Shown: positions 16,584-26,701, counted from the stretch's first letter. The stretch: 64,000 bases of DNA from Methanoregula sp. (GCF_003170075.1 NZ_PMZU01000043.1:1-64000); one strand, 5' to 3'. Translations and numbers: made by a program. The notes: a model not told the origin generated them from the sequence alone.

Positions 16584-19500
16584 ATGTATCCTGAGAACAA
16601 ACCGGCTCGGTTCCTCCTCCTTGTTCTTCTTCTCTGTATACCTGTAGCCATCCCGGCGACCTTGATCATTCCCACCGCAACAGCAACGCCCTCCCTTGCC
16701 CTCGTACCGATCCGGACAATCCCCGTGGTTCCCGTAGCAACGACCGCCGCCCCCGCGGCCCCGCAGGTCGGAGCAGTCAGTATCAGCAGCACTCCGACAG
16801 GTGCCAGCGTAACCATCGACGGCACAATAATGGGCGCGACTCCGTTCACCCTACGTACACTCACGGTGGGTTCCCACACCCTGGTACTGCAGATGAGCGG
16901 CTATCTCGATTATACCGACACGATTATGATCCAGGCCGACCAGCTGAACCAGCTGAGCTATACGCTCACTCCCGTGCCTGTCACTACCTCGCAGCCGGTC
17001 CTGGTCCTGCAGGTAACTGCCGTGACAACTACGACCGCACCACCGGCACCGACAATGATACCGACAACGATACCGACTGCGACAAGCAGTACCACCCAGG
17101 TTACACCTGTTCCCGCCACCACGGTACAGGCAACACCCGCGCCATTGCAGCCGATCCCGGCAAACAGCCTGTATTCGCAGCAAAACCTGTGTCATTACGA
17201 TGCTGCGACAGACCAGTGTGCCGGGGTTTGCCCCCTTACCGGGAAGACCTGTGTCCCGGTAAAGGACAGCACGTGTGGTGACACCAGCGGGCCAACCGCA
17301 GTGAAGTGCGGTTGTGTCAACACCGGGTCACCGGTTTCCCTTGCAGCAGCCGGATTGCTGAACGTTTCCGTTAATTCACAACCTGCGTACCGGACGTATC
17401 AGGCCCCCGGGAAAGGTCTGGTAGATTCAATCGCAGGGTTTTTCACCGGGCTCCTGAACAAAAAACCGGATCTCAGTACCGCTGATCCGCGTGCATACAC
17501 CCGGGACACGGCCCAGGCGCTGGCTGCACGGGCAACGGGTGTCTGCCCCCCCGACCTGTCCCGCACCACGCTTGTCTTTGCGGACAGCAACAGTGCCTTT
17601 ATCAATACCGGTCCAGGATACCAGAAAGGCACTTTTATCTGGGACAGCATCGACCCCCGTGTCATGAGTGCGGTCTGGCAGGTATCGATATTTCCCTACC
17701 CGGTGAGCGGCGCCAACTGGTCCGATGTACCGGGCCTGCTTGCACAGGGAAACCTCGACGGCGACCAGCATACCTTCACCATCGATTTTTCAGAGAGTGT
17801 TCCGACCGCAGGCGATGCTGCACAGATATGGGAAGGTAAACCGGCATTCCTGCGGGTCGAGAAAAATATGCTGACTACAGTAAAGACCGGTCTCCTTGCC
17901 GTGGACAGCGGGACAGCCGGCCAGAACCAGTCGGCGTCAGTGTCAATCCGGCAGAAACAGGAATCAAATATCGAGAGCGCAGTGGCAAAAATGGATGCAG
18001 ACATTGCAACTCCCGCATCATTCAGGCTTGCTACTCCTGCAATAACCGGGAATTATACGCCGTTCAATACGAAAGCAGCCGGATCTGCTGTTCCGTGGGA
18101 ACGGGCGTCAGGCCCACTCCCCGCCACATATGTTGCAAAGGCCGGCGTGCTCGCGCCGGTACTGAACCTTCCGTCGATTACCAAACAGGGACTTGCAGGG
18201 ACCCTGCCCCAGGCCCAGCGCACACTCTTTGTGCGGGTGGTGCCGTTTGACCAGAACGGGAATTATACGGGCAATCCCTCCAACACCAGGGAAGTTGTTG
18301 TCGGTGAACCCCGGTATAATACCACGGGCCCCTGGTCCTGGTGGGATTCCCTCTCTGCGCCGGACCAGAACGGGTTTGCAAATCCACCGGAGACGGTCAA
18401 TTTCGGGGACCGCATGTACCTGTTCAATGTCCGTTCTGACAACCTGGTCTACATGAGCTCGATCGATCAGACCGGGTCGTCCACCGGATGGACGCAGGTC
18501 CCGGGCTCACCATCATCCGGCACGGCTATATCTGCTGTTGCATACGGGCTCCCGGGGAGGTTGAATTCGTTCCCCTATCTCTACCTTTTTGTAACCAGCA
18601 GGGATACCGGGCTCACCTGGTACGCGAAGATGGACAGATCGGGAACATGGAGTACATGGACCCAGGTACCCCAGCATGACACCTCACGAACCTACGTCTT
18701 GAAAAAAGCACTCCTTATTGGCGACCAGATCTACCTGCTGGCCCGGTACGATTACCAGAAATATAATCCCAACGACCAGTCGTACACCCATCCCCCGTCG
18801 AGTTTCGTGTACCAGCAGATGTACACTACAGGAACATGGATGAAGGACTGGCTGGATACCGGTGCCGGTACGGACAGCCCCGACCGGATCACCGGTTCTG
18901 ACGATATGAGTTACAATGAGCATATCTTCGATGTATCCTACTGGAACTCGGCGGACGGCAATCCCCACTTCGATGTTTACTCGCTCCCCCGTACGCAGTC
19001 CTGTGCGTCGTGCACGCCGGGGACCATGAAGCGGGCAGAACGAATTGATGTGCCTGCAGAAATCCTCGGTACAACTCCTGGTACAGGTGACTTCTCGGCC
19101 GCATCCTACCATGACCGGATCTACTTCTTCGTCCGCGGGAAGGCCGGCCATATCTTCATGGCGTGGCAGAGCCTCATGACACCGGGGGTCGCTGCGGGCC
19201 CGGCATTCGGCGAACTGAGCGCATGGGAGGATATCTCCCCGGACCAGATAGCCACCGACAGCGGCATCACGGCCCTCTCATCCCCGGAGGGGGACCGGCT
19301 CGATCTCCTTGCAAACAATATCCAGCACACTCCCGTTGAGCACACAGGCCTGTGGGGGGCGGCCGTCAATACCCTCTCGGTCCTCTTCCCCCCGCAGTCT
19401 ACCGGTCTGAACCGGGACTCGCTGGGCGGCGCCCCGGAAAACACCCAGCTGCTGGTGTCTGCTAGTGGGGATAAGGCAGGGTCCATGGAAAACGGCAATG

Positions 19501-21182
19501 GCGAATATTTCCCAAATTACATCTCAACTGACGCAAATGTAAGCTGGACGCGGACGACCCCGTTATGGTTTGCCTGGAATAGTTCACAGCCTGTCCTGTA
19601 CGATGCCGAATGGCAGGTCTCCACCACTCCCTTTGATGAGGTTAACCCGACGTTCGATGACAAGGGCATCGTGGCCCGGGGGCGGCTTGATGTCAGCACT
19701 ACCGATCCTGACTATGTCACGAACTCCCCGGGAACGGGGGGCCTGCCCACCTACACCGACAAGGTACACCTCTTCCCGGTCGATTTCTCCACGTTTGCAA
19801 CCCCGGCCGATCCGGCCAACCCCTCGGTTACCCATTATTATATCCGGGTCGTCGCCGCTGCGCCGACCGGTACACCGGGGAGTTTTACGGCGAGTCCCTC
19901 CGAACAGATGGCGGTTGACTGGGCGCCGCAGGCCGCGTTCAAACTCTATAACTGCACGCCGCCGACTTTTTACGGGTACTCCTACGAAGTACCAAAGATC
20001 AGTATTGTCGGTTACACGCCGATACAACCGATGGCTCCCGATGCCAGCTGCCATGTTGTCGTTACCACGGGGTACAGCTGGTGGGTGCAATATTTCCTGA
20101 ATAAAGGGTTTACTGAAAATAATGCAGAGGATTTTGCTCATGCGGCGGTTGGAAATGCCGAAAAAGGCTGGGTTGAGAACCTCTGCGCGAAGTCGTCGCA
20201 CAGTGATTCATGGTGGGATGACTTTATCGGTGGAATCGAGGACATTGTCAGTTTCGCGGCGTCACTCGTGGACAACTTCGCCGATGCCTATGCCACGGTG
20301 AAGGCCGCCGTGATCTCGTCCGTTTGCGGGGGAAACAGTGACTGCGAGACCGTGATGTCCGCGGGGGTCGATGCGGGGCTTGCAGCGCTCGGTGTGCCCC
20401 CCAGCATACCGAACTTCAACCAGCTGATGGACAACGGGGCCAATTACCTCGCCGGAACCATTGCCGACGAGACCGGCGTGCCCGTTGACGACGCCGTGGA
20501 TATTGCCAAGACGGCCCAGAGTATTCACGATATCGCCGCCGGCTCGCAAAATGTGCCGCATGCCGGAGATCCCTATGGCCTCCAGCCGGATCCGGCATAC
20601 CAGTACCAGCCTGCGCGCCTGATGGTCCAGCTGGAGAACGATGACCCGGTCAACGCCACGCCCCCGGGCGAGTTCAGGTTCTCGGATTTCTTCGGCCTGT
20701 TCAAGACCACGCAGCCTGATACCCCGTTCCCCTCGCTGAAACCAGGCCAGGTAATGACATTCCCCCTCATCCTCGAAGAGAACCAGTGGCAGGACACGAG
20801 CTGCACCGAATGCATGGGGAACGAGTGCACCAGCGTCCCCTGCGATGACTGGTCGGCCGAGGGCCAGATCAACCCGGGATGGTGGAACCAGTACCAGCAG
20901 GCTGCGAATGCCGGGGACGAGTTCGCGCTGCACTATGATGGGCTGTCAGCGAATTTCACCAGCAACTTGACGCTGCAGATGGAGACCAAGTACCATGTGA
21001 TCTTCAATATCCAGGGTGGCTCGTATAACCAGTACGGCTTATCGCAGACCAACTGCATGGCAGATAAATACGGACTGGATATTGATCCCATCGGCAGTGA
21101 CGGGAATCTCCTTACGGATCCTCTTTCACAGGCCAGTGTCGATGCCCTGGTGCAGCCATGGGGTGAACAGGGTACACAATGA
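16584..21182 (+). CDS. Large secreted protein with PEGA domain and propeller-like region
   Basis: A 1532-residue exported protein. Signal peptide within 1-30 (FLLLVLLLCIPVAIPA). A PEGA domain at 62-130 (SISSTPTGASVTIDG, SGYLDYTDT) is followed by a Thr/Pro-rich linker and a Cys-rich stretch near 208-250. The middle (about 590-940) repeats a DRMYLFxxxSD...W..W.QVP pattern, like beta-propeller lectins. Trp/Asp-rich strands follow, then a C-terminal region with several Cys (CTECMGNECTSVPC). No C-terminal helix is seen, so it is released or held by other means. A likely role is surface carbohydrate or matrix binding, by inference. It is flanked by housekeeping genes and not part of the 5' surface operon. 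Confidence 0.75.
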   Translation: MYPENKPARFLLLVLLLCIPVAIPATLIIPTATATPSLALVPIRTIPVVPVATTAAPAAPQVGAVSISSTPTGASVTIDGTIMGATPFTLRTLTVGSHTLVLQMSGYLDYTDTIMIQADQLNQLSYTLTPVPVTTSQPVLVLQVTAVTTTTAPPAPTMIPTTIPTATSSTTQVTPVPATTVQATPAPLQPIPANSLYSQQNLCHYDAATDQCAGVCPLTGKTCVPVKDSTCGDTSGPTAVKCGCVNTGSPVSLAAAGLLNVSVNSQPAYRTYQAPGKGLVDSIAGFFTGLLNKKPDLSTADPRAYTRDTAQALAARATGVCPPDLSRTTLVFADSNSAFINTGPGYQKGTFIWDSIDPRVMSAVWQVSIFPYPVSGANWSDVPGLLAQGNLDGDQHTFTIDFSESVPTAGDAAQIWEGKPAFLRVEKNMLTTVKTGLLAVDSGTAGQNQSASVSIRQKQESNIESAVAKMDADIATPASFRLATPAITGNYTPFNTKAAGSAVPWERASGPLPATYVAKAGVLAPVLNLPSITKQGLAGTLPQAQRTLFVRVVPFDQNGNYTGNPSNTREVVVGEPRYNTTGPWSWWDSLSAPDQNGFANPPETVNFGDRMYLFNVRSDNLVYMSSIDQTGSSTGWTQVPGSPSSGTAISAVAYGLPGRLNSFPYLYLFVTSRDTGLTWYAKMDRSGTWSTWTQVPQHDTSRTYVLKKALLIGDQIYLLARYDYQKYNPNDQSYTHPPSSFVYQQMYTTGTWMKDWLDTGAGTDSPDRITGSDDMSYNEHIFDVSYWNSADGNPHFDVYSLPRTQSCASCTPGTMKRAERIDVPAEILGTTPGTGDFSAASYHDRIYFFVRGKAGHIFMAWQSLMTPGVAAGPAFGELSAWEDISPDQIATDSGITALSSPEGDRLDLLANNIQHTPVEHTGLWGAAVNTLSVLFPPQSTGLNRDSLGGAPENTQLLVSASGDKAGSMENGNGEYFPNYISTDANVSWTRTTPLWFAWNSSQPVLYDAEWQVSTTPFDEVNPTFDDKGIVARGRLDVSTTDPDYVTNSPGTGGLPTYTDKVHLFPVDFSTFATPADPANPSVTHYYIRVVAAAPTGTPGSFTASPSEQMAVDWAPQAAFKLYNCTPPTFYGYSYEVPKISIVGYTPIQPMAPDASCHVVVTTGYSWWVQYFLNKGFTENNAEDFAHAAVGNAEKGWVENLCAKSSHSDSWWDDFIGGIEDIVSFAASLVDNFADAYATVKAAVISSVCGGNSDCETVMSAGVDAGLAALGVPPSIPNFNQLMDNGANYLAGTIADETGVPVDDAVDIAKTAQSIHDIAAGSQNVPHAGDPYGLQPDPAYQYQPARLMVQLENDDPVNATPPGEFRFSDFFGLFKTTQPDTPFPSLKPGQVMTFPLILEENQWQDTSCTECMGNECTSVPCDDWSAEGQINPGWWNQYQQAANAGDEFALHYDGLSANFTSNLTLQMETKYHVIFNIQGGSYNQYGLSQTNCMADKYGLDIDPIGSDGNLLTDPLSQASVDALVQPWGEQGTQ

Positions 21183-21187
21183 TGGTC

Positions 21188-21205
21188 TGATCGATCATTT
21201 TTTTA
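21188..21205 (+). terminator. Terminator after the large secreted protein
   Basis: A perfect palindrome TGATCGATCA followed at once by a run of T bases, only a few bases after the stop codon at 21182. Confidence 0.6.
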
Positions 21206-21257
21206 TGGGGACTACGTGTCAATAATCATGCTCAACTGCGTCTGCAGCTGATGACCG

Positions 21258-21431
21258 CTATACCCGCATGATCAGGGTCGTGTCCACGTTTGCTGGAGTC
21301 GGCCACGGGAGCAGACCGGAGGCTGCCTCTTCCGGCAGGACCCCCCTCACATCAGCCCATGAGATACCTATTTTCTCCTGCAGGGCACACCAGTACGCAT
21401 GGCTTCTTTTGTCCACCGCATAGAAGTTCAC
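21258..21431 (-). CDS. Possible small antisense ORF (doubtful)
   Basis: A 57-codon frame from a GTG at 21431 to a TAG at 21258, overlapping the first 33 bp of purL on the other strand. Its translation (EKIGISWADVRGVLPEEAAS within it) looks protein-like and third positions are mostly G or C, as in real genes of this window. No ribosome-binding site stands out and I recognise no family. It may be the surviving end of a lost gene or chance. Confidence 0.2.
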   Translation of the reverse strand: MNFYAVDKRSHAYWCALQEKIGISWADVRGVLPEEAASGLLPWPTPANVDTTLIMRV

Positions 21432-24341
21432 TATAAAAAAGATCCCCGCCTGAAAATCCGTACGGACCGGATCCGGTCGCTCGGGTTTTTGATCGATGAG
21501 CTGCAGCTGACCGATGTGTACACGATTGCAACCGGTTCCCGGGATTTTACGCGCGATGAACTCCGTGAGATCGGTGCCCGGTTATCCAACCCGGTAGTAC
21601 AGGAATTTGTGGTGGACGAAGCGACAACGGCATTTTTTGATTATGCGATCGAGGTCGGGTTTTTACCGGGCGTAACCGACAACGTGGGAACAACCGCCCG
21701 CCAGACTATCGAGGATTATCTCCGGGTGAAATTCTCTCCCGGGGACGCAGTCTATTCATCGCAGCTTTATTTTGTCCGCGGGCATCTCCCTCCTGAGACG
21801 ATACGCCGGCTTGGCGATACGCTGGCAAACCCTCTCGTGAACCGTGTCATCATAAAGACCCGGCAGGAGTACGGGGACCGGGGGATGGACCGGGTGGTCC
21901 CCCGCGTGCAGCTCCACGAGATGCGGAATGTCGGGCTCGTGGACCTTGAAATCCCGGACGAAGATCTCGCACACCTCGGTAAAGAGGGAATTGTGGATCC
22001 GGAGACCGGCGTGCGCCGTGGGCCGCTCGCACTCGATCTCGCCCAGCTCCACGCGATCCGTGAATATTTTAACGAACTTGAACGGTGGCCGACCGATGTA
22101 GAGATCGAATCGCTTGCCCAGACGTGGAGCGAGCACTGCAAGCACACGATCTTTGCCTCGGCAATGGACGACGATGTGCCAAAAGGGCTGTACAAGACGT
22201 TCATCCAGGCCGCAACAAACGAGATCCGGAAGGAAAAAGGCGACCGCGATATCTGCGTGACCGTCTTTACGGATAACTCCGGCGCGATTGTTTTCGATGA
22301 CGAGTTTCTTGTGACCCACAAGGTCGAGACCCACAACTCGCCATCAGCGCTCGATCCTTTCGGTGGTGCCCTCACGGGAATTGTCGGGGTAAACCGGGAC
22401 ACGATCGGCTTTGGCCTTGGCGCAAAGCCCTGCATGAACGTCTACGGCTTTTGCGTCGGCGACCCGGCAGCGGACCCAAAACTGTTCCGGGGAAAAGACC
22501 GGAAGAACCCGGTGCTTTCCCCCCGGCAGATCCTGGACGGTGTTGTCCGTGGCGTCGGCGTGGGCGGGAACTGCTCGGGCATCCCGACTCCGCAGGGATT
22601 CTGCTACTTTGACAACCGGTACGCGGGTAAACCGCTCGTCTTTGCCGGGACCATCGGCGTGATGCCCAGAGAGGCAAACGGGGTCAAACTCTACGAGAAA
22701 AAGGCCGAGCCCGGCGATCTTGTCGTGATGGTCGGCGGCCGGGTGGGAAAAGACGGCATCCACGGGGCCACGTTCTCGTCGGAAGCGCTTGACCCGGCGA
22801 GCCCGGTGACGGCAGTCCAGATCGGCGACCCGATCACGCAGAAAAAATTCTCGGATGTTTTGGTCAAGGAGGCCCGGGACCTTGGGCTGTACCGGAGCAT
22901 CACGGACAACGGGGCCGGCGGTCTTTCCTGCTCGGTTGCTGAGATGGCAAAAGAGAGCAACGGCTGCCGGGTGGACCTTGACAAGGTCCCCCTCAAGTAT
23001 CCCGGCATGGCCCCCTGGGAGATCTGGATCTCGGAGTCCCAGGAGCGTATGACGCTTGCCGTCCCGCCGGAAAAAATTGACGAGTTCATGGACCTCATGA
23101 AACGCCGTGAGGTCGAGGCGACGGTCATCGGGGAGTTTACCGGCACCGGCCGGTGCATTGTCGAATGCCAGGGAATTGTCGCGATGGATATCGAACTTGC
23201 GTTCCTCCATGACGGCCTGCCCAAAAAAGTCCTGAAGACAATACCGGTAACGGTTAACAATCCCGAGCCGGCACTGCCCTGCCCGGCACGGCTCGACGAC
23301 ATGGTGCCGGCAATGCTTGGCCGCAAAAATATCTGTTCCACGGAATTTGTGACGATCCAGTACGATCACACCGTGCAGGGCGGCCATGTCCTTGGACCGG
23401 TGCAGGGAAAAGGCAGGGTGCAGGCACCGGCGACACTGACAAAAGTGGTTCCCGGATCGAAAAAAGGCGTGGGACTGTCGCAGGCACTGTTCCCCTCCTA
23501 CACAGAGATCGATCCCTACGGTATGGCCGCAGCCTGCATCGACACGGCGATCCGGGGCCTTGTGGCGCTCGGCATCTCCCCGGACGAGATCGCGCTTCTC
23601 GATAACTTCTGCTGGTGTTCTTCTGACGAACCGGAGCGGCTCTGGCAGCTCAAGGAGGCGGCAATTGGGTGTTATGAGTATGCAAAAGCATTCGGCACCC
23701 CGTTCATCTCCGGGAAAGACAGCATGTTTAACGATTTCTCCGGGTTCGATGCAGAGAATAACCGGGTGAAGATCTCCGTGCCCCCGACGCTCCTTATCTC
23801 ATCCATCGGGGTTCATGCGGATGTTCTCAAGGCGGTCTCGATCGATGCGAAAGTCGCAGGCGATCTCGTGTACGTGATCGGGGAAACTGCAGAGGAACTT
23901 GGCGGCTCGGAGTATTTTGCCCATCTCGGGTATACCGGGAACATGGTACCAAAGCTGGACGCAGCAGCGGCAAAGGCCCGGTACCTGCGGCTCTATGACG
24001 CGATCTCTCACGAACTGGTTGCTTCGGCATTCCCGGTCAGCCATGGCGGCCTCGGTATCGCCCTTGCAAAAGTGGCAATTGCCGGCCGGCTTGGCATGGA
24101 TATCACGATACCGTCTGCCATGCGGCCGGACTATTTCCTCTTCTCGGAGTCGCTTGGCCGGTTTGTGGTGACGGTTGCGCCGGATCATAAGCGGGAATTC
24201 GAGCGGATTATGGGAGCCGATGCACTGCTCCTCGGGAAAGTGGGCGGGAACCGGCTGCAGATCACAGGCCGGACACTTCTTGCCGAACTGGAAATTTCAA
24301 AACTGGAAGCGGCATACAAGGCGCCGTTCGGGGGGTTCTGA
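21399..24341 (+). CDS. purL: Phosphoribosylformylglycinamidine synthase, PurS-PurL type
   Basis: Catalyses ATP- and ammonia-dependent conversion of FGAR to FGAM in purine synthesis. It has 980 residues, longer than small bacterial PurL (about 740), because the N-terminus (1-180) carries PurS-like sequence, apparently two copies (around FVHRIEVHYKKDP and around VYSSQLYFVRGH). Core motifs include WSEHCKHTIF, KVETHNSPSALDPFGGA, GVGVGGNCSGIPTPQG and, in the second half, SGKDSMFNDF. The glutaminase domain is missing and is supplied by purQ one base downstream, so the two form the complex. The ATG at 21399 fits the start of the PurS-like strand. Confidence 0.92.
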   Translation: MASFVHRIEVHYKKDPRLKIRTDRIRSLGFLIDELQLTDVYTIATGSRDFTRDELREIGARLSNPVVQEFVVDEATTAFFDYAIEVGFLPGVTDNVGTTARQTIEDYLRVKFSPGDAVYSSQLYFVRGHLPPETIRRLGDTLANPLVNRVIIKTRQEYGDRGMDRVVPRVQLHEMRNVGLVDLEIPDEDLAHLGKEGIVDPETGVRRGPLALDLAQLHAIREYFNELERWPTDVEIESLAQTWSEHCKHTIFASAMDDDVPKGLYKTFIQAATNEIRKEKGDRDICVTVFTDNSGAIVFDDEFLVTHKVETHNSPSALDPFGGALTGIVGVNRDTIGFGLGAKPCMNVYGFCVGDPAADPKLFRGKDRKNPVLSPRQILDGVVRGVGVGGNCSGIPTPQGFCYFDNRYAGKPLVFAGTIGVMPREANGVKLYEKKAEPGDLVVMVGGRVGKDGIHGATFSSEALDPASPVTAVQIGDPITQKKFSDVLVKEARDLGLYRSITDNGAGGLSCSVAEMAKESNGCRVDLDKVPLKYPGMAPWEIWISESQERMTLAVPPEKIDEFMDLMKRREVEATVIGEFTGTGRCIVECQGIVAMDIELAFLHDGLPKKVLKTIPVTVNNPEPALPCPARLDDMVPAMLGRKNICSTEFVTIQYDHTVQGGHVLGPVQGKGRVQAPATLTKVVPGSKKGVGLSQALFPSYTEIDPYGMAAACIDTAIRGLVALGISPDEIALLDNFCWCSSDEPERLWQLKEAAIGCYEYAKAFGTPFISGKDSMFNDFSGFDAENNRVKISVPPTLLISSIGVHADVLKAVSIDAKVAGDLVYVIGETAEELGGSEYFAHLGYTGNMVPKLDAAAAKARYLRLYDAISHELVASAFPVSHGGLGIALAKVAIAGRLGMDITIPSAMRPDYFLFSESLGRFVVTVAPDHKREFERIMGADALLLGKVGGNRLQITGRTLLAELEISKLEAAYKAPFGGF

Positions 24342-24342
24342 C

Positions 24343-25188
24343 ATGGCAGTCATTTCTCCGGCCGATGGCGGTAAACCCGGACACGGCCTGATCCCGGAAA
24401 AAGCCCTCATCATGAGCGGGTACGGGATAAACTCCGAGATGGAGACCCGGGAGGCACTTCTCCGGGCGGGTATGGACTCTGACATCGTCCACATCAACGA
24501 CCTGATCGCGGGACGACAGCGTTTGTCGGATTACCGGTTGCTGGTCTTCCCCGGCGGGTTTTCCTACGGGGACGACACCGGCGCCGGCAACGCGTATGCG
24601 AACCGGGTGCGAAATAATCTCTGGGACGACCTGCGCGAGTTTCTTGACGGCGATAACCTGGTGCTTGGGATCTGCAACGGTTTCCAGATCTTAGCAAACC
24701 TCGGGCTCGTCCCAGCGTTTGATAAAAAATATTCGCGGGATATCGCGCTCATACCCAACCGTGGCGGGCGCCTTGAGTGCCGGTTTGTGACGATCAGGCC
24801 CGTGGCCGAGAACATATGGACGCATGGCATCGCGAAGCTCTGGTGCCCGGTTTCCCATGGTGAAGGCAACCTTTCCTGCTCACCGGAGACCCTCCAGCAC
24901 ATGAAAAAGCACAAGCAGATCGCATTCACCTACTGCCGGGAGGACCTGACCCCGGCCGGCGGGGAGTATCCCTTCAACCCGAACGGTTCAATTGAGGACA
25001 TCGCCGGCATCACTTCGGCTGACGGCAAGGTGCTGGGCATGATGCCGCATCCCGAGCGGGCAATAGAATTTGTGAATCTCTACAACTGGCCGCTCATAAA
25101 GGAGCAGATGCGGCGGAGCGGGGAGCATATCCCTGAAGAATCGCTCAACATGACGATCTTCCGTAATATCGTGGAATACTTTGCGTGA
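24343..25188 (+). CDS. purQ: FGAM synthase glutaminase subunit PurQ
   Basis: Class I glutamine amidotransferase that feeds ammonia to PurL. Translation from the ATG at 24343, one base after the purL stop, gives 281 residues. The nucleophile elbow is GICNGFQIL, the oxyanion strand FPGGFSYGDD, and the His-Glu pair lies in MMPHPERAIE. Longer than the short bacterial PurQ (about 225) and closer to the archaeal form. Translational coupling with purL is clear from the spacing. The next gene is convergent 70 bp away. Confidence 0.93.
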   Translation: MAVISPADGGKPGHGLIPEKALIMSGYGINSEMETREALLRAGMDSDIVHINDLIAGRQRLSDYRLLVFPGGFSYGDDTGAGNAYANRVRNNLWDDLREFLDGDNLVLGICNGFQILANLGLVPAFDKKYSRDIALIPNRGGRLECRFVTIRPVAENIWTHGIAKLWCPVSHGEGNLSCSPETLQHMKKHKQIAFTYCREDLTPAGGEYPFNPNGSIEDIAGITSADGKVLGMMPHPERAIEFVNLYNWPLIKEQMRRSGEHIPEESLNMTIFRNIVEYFA

Positions 25189-25257
25189 ACGCCAGTCAGT
25201 GAAGGTCTAAAAAAAGAGCGTCTCTTAAAAACTGCTTTCGGCGTACTCTCTGGCGGG

Positions 25258-25947
25258 TCATTTGAACCCGAACGTGCCTTTCTTTTTCCACCTGCTGCCC
25301 GTACCGTCGTGATCAGCGCGGTGTTCAGCGTCCTCTTTTAGTTCGTCGGCGATCAGGGGCAGGTGGGAATACTTTTTTTTGGGCACGGAAATCTGCGCCA
25401 TTTGCGTTTCCTGATAGGGGGCATAACCAGTGGATTGTGCCATTTCATCGGCAACATGCTGGAGGTCTGTTAATTGTTTTTGTGACTGCGGTGGTGACGA
25501 TATCGATATATCATATGCCGGGTCACCATCCGTCCAGGGGTCCCATTCTTCTGCAGGATTCTCCGGCACCGACAGGCGCCCTTTCCTGATCTTGACTATG
25601 ACAGGTTCGGGTTCCGGTTCAGGTGCTGCTGCAGGTGCGGCGGGGGGGGCGGCACGATTTTTCCACGGGGCTGCCGGTACAAACGTTGCACCGCACCGGG
25701 TACAGAACCTGGAGTGGGTAGATGGTGCCGGGTTGCCGCAGACCGGACAGACCGGTTTTGCCAGCGGTGCACCGCACACATCGCAGAACTGAGCTTTCTT
25801 GTCAGAGACGATGGCCCCGCAGGCCGGGCAGACCGGAAACCCCTGCGATGGTGCCGGTTCTTCTTTAAGCGGCGCGCCGCACAGGTCGCAGAACCGCGAG
25901 TTGCTGTCGGGAGCGGGTGCGCCGCAGTTCCCGCATTTTTTTGTCAT
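25258..25947 (-). CDS. Triple zinc-ribbon protein
   Basis: A 229-residue soluble protein with three tandem zinc ribbons in its first 90 residues. Each has two CxxC pairs about 11 residues apart (CGNCGAP/FCDLCGAP, CPACGAI/FCDVCGAP, CPVCGNP/FCTRCGAT). A Pro/Ala/Glu-rich linker follows, then a basic C-terminus (WKKKGTFGFK) and possible short helices. Such ribbons bind nucleic acid or other proteins; no enzyme domain is visible. It is monocistronic. Function unknown. Confidence 0.75.
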   Translation of the reverse strand: MTKKCGNCGAPAPDSNSRFCDLCGAPLKEEPAPSQGFPVCPACGAIVSDKKAQFCDVCGAPLAKPVCPVCGNPAPSTHSRFCTRCGATFVPAAPWKNRAAPPAAPAAAPEPEPEPVIVKIRKGRLSVPENPAEEWDPWTDGDPAYDISISSPPQSQKQLTDLQHVADEMAQSTGYAPYQETQMAQISVPKKKYSHLPLIADELKEDAEHRADHDGTGSRWKKKGTFGFK

Positions 25948-26360
25948 GTGCTTCTTAGTGAATAACTACGGCAGCGGCATAAAGACTGCGGTTTCGTGGT
26001 ACGCGGGCAGTACTGGTTTAGGTTTCACGCTGTGAAAATACACGGTTTTCGGAGTATGTGATATCCGTTTATGTCACGGTTAGTGTAAACCTGCCGGTGG
26101 TTTATTAAGCATGTGGCACCAGAAACCCGGGTATTGGAAGCATTCTGCCGGGCACACGACCCGTGGCAGGGAAAAGAGGATCTCTTTTTTTATTTCCGGC
26201 AGGGGTGTGGCATCAGCACCGGATGATGACTTTGTCTGGTAAATATCCAAAACGGTTAGGATCTATGAGATGAAGGTAAGGGAACCTTCCTGAAATTTTC
26301 TATTAATAATTTTGGCTCTTCGCAAAATTGTGGAGGTAAATCCACTATTCTTAAATAAGT
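25948..26360. other. Intergenic region left of repeat element A
   Basis: About 410 bp without a convincing gene. It contains the promoter side of the zinc-ribbon gene and A/T-rich stretches. A GGCTCTTCGCAAAAT motif near 26310 looks a little like an insertion-sequence end, but has no partner here. Confidence 0.4.
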
Positions 26361-26577
26361 TGATGGGGGCTAACGCCAGAGGAAACGCCTATTACGATGA
26401 CTCCGCCGCCCCCGGCGGGGCGCCCCCGCGGCGGATCAGGATATAAGATTAACACGAAAGAGCAAGACTAAAAAACTCTCTTGCCCCGCCGGGCCCCTCA
26501 AGAGGCCCTGAAGCGGGGCACCCTCCTGACCGTTTCTATAAACGATTTTCATGGTTCCCGTGTGAACCCGATCGGTT
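26361..26577 (+). repeat. Interspersed structured element, copy A
   Basis: One of four related copies in the window. Hairpin 1 has arms CCGCCGC and GCGGCGG (26403-26434). Hairpin 2 has arms TGCCCCGC and GCGGGGCA around an inner GGGCC...GGCCC stem (26482-26520). The conserved tail is AAACGATTTTCAT...GTGTGAACCCGATCGGTT. The element lies 124 bp beyond the end of frhB. Read on the minus strand, hairpin 2 is followed by a T-run, so here it may end the frh transcript. Confidence 0.8.
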
Positions 26578-26701
26578 CATGACGGTTTCTCCAGAGATTT
26601 TTATGATCGTTTTAAAAAGACGTGACCGGCCGTCCTTAAATGAGCATTCATACCGGGTCTTTATCGCGCCACGTGGAGATGTGGCAGTCCAAAAAAAAAG
26701 T

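Noticed and set aside
22344-23387. 347-codon minus-strand frame inside purL
   Set aside because: Caused by high G+C codon structure of purL; no protein-like motifs.
26305-26325. GGCTCTTCGCAAAAT resembling an insertion-sequence terminal repeat
   Set aside because: No matching inverted partner and no transposase within reach; a single short match is not enough.
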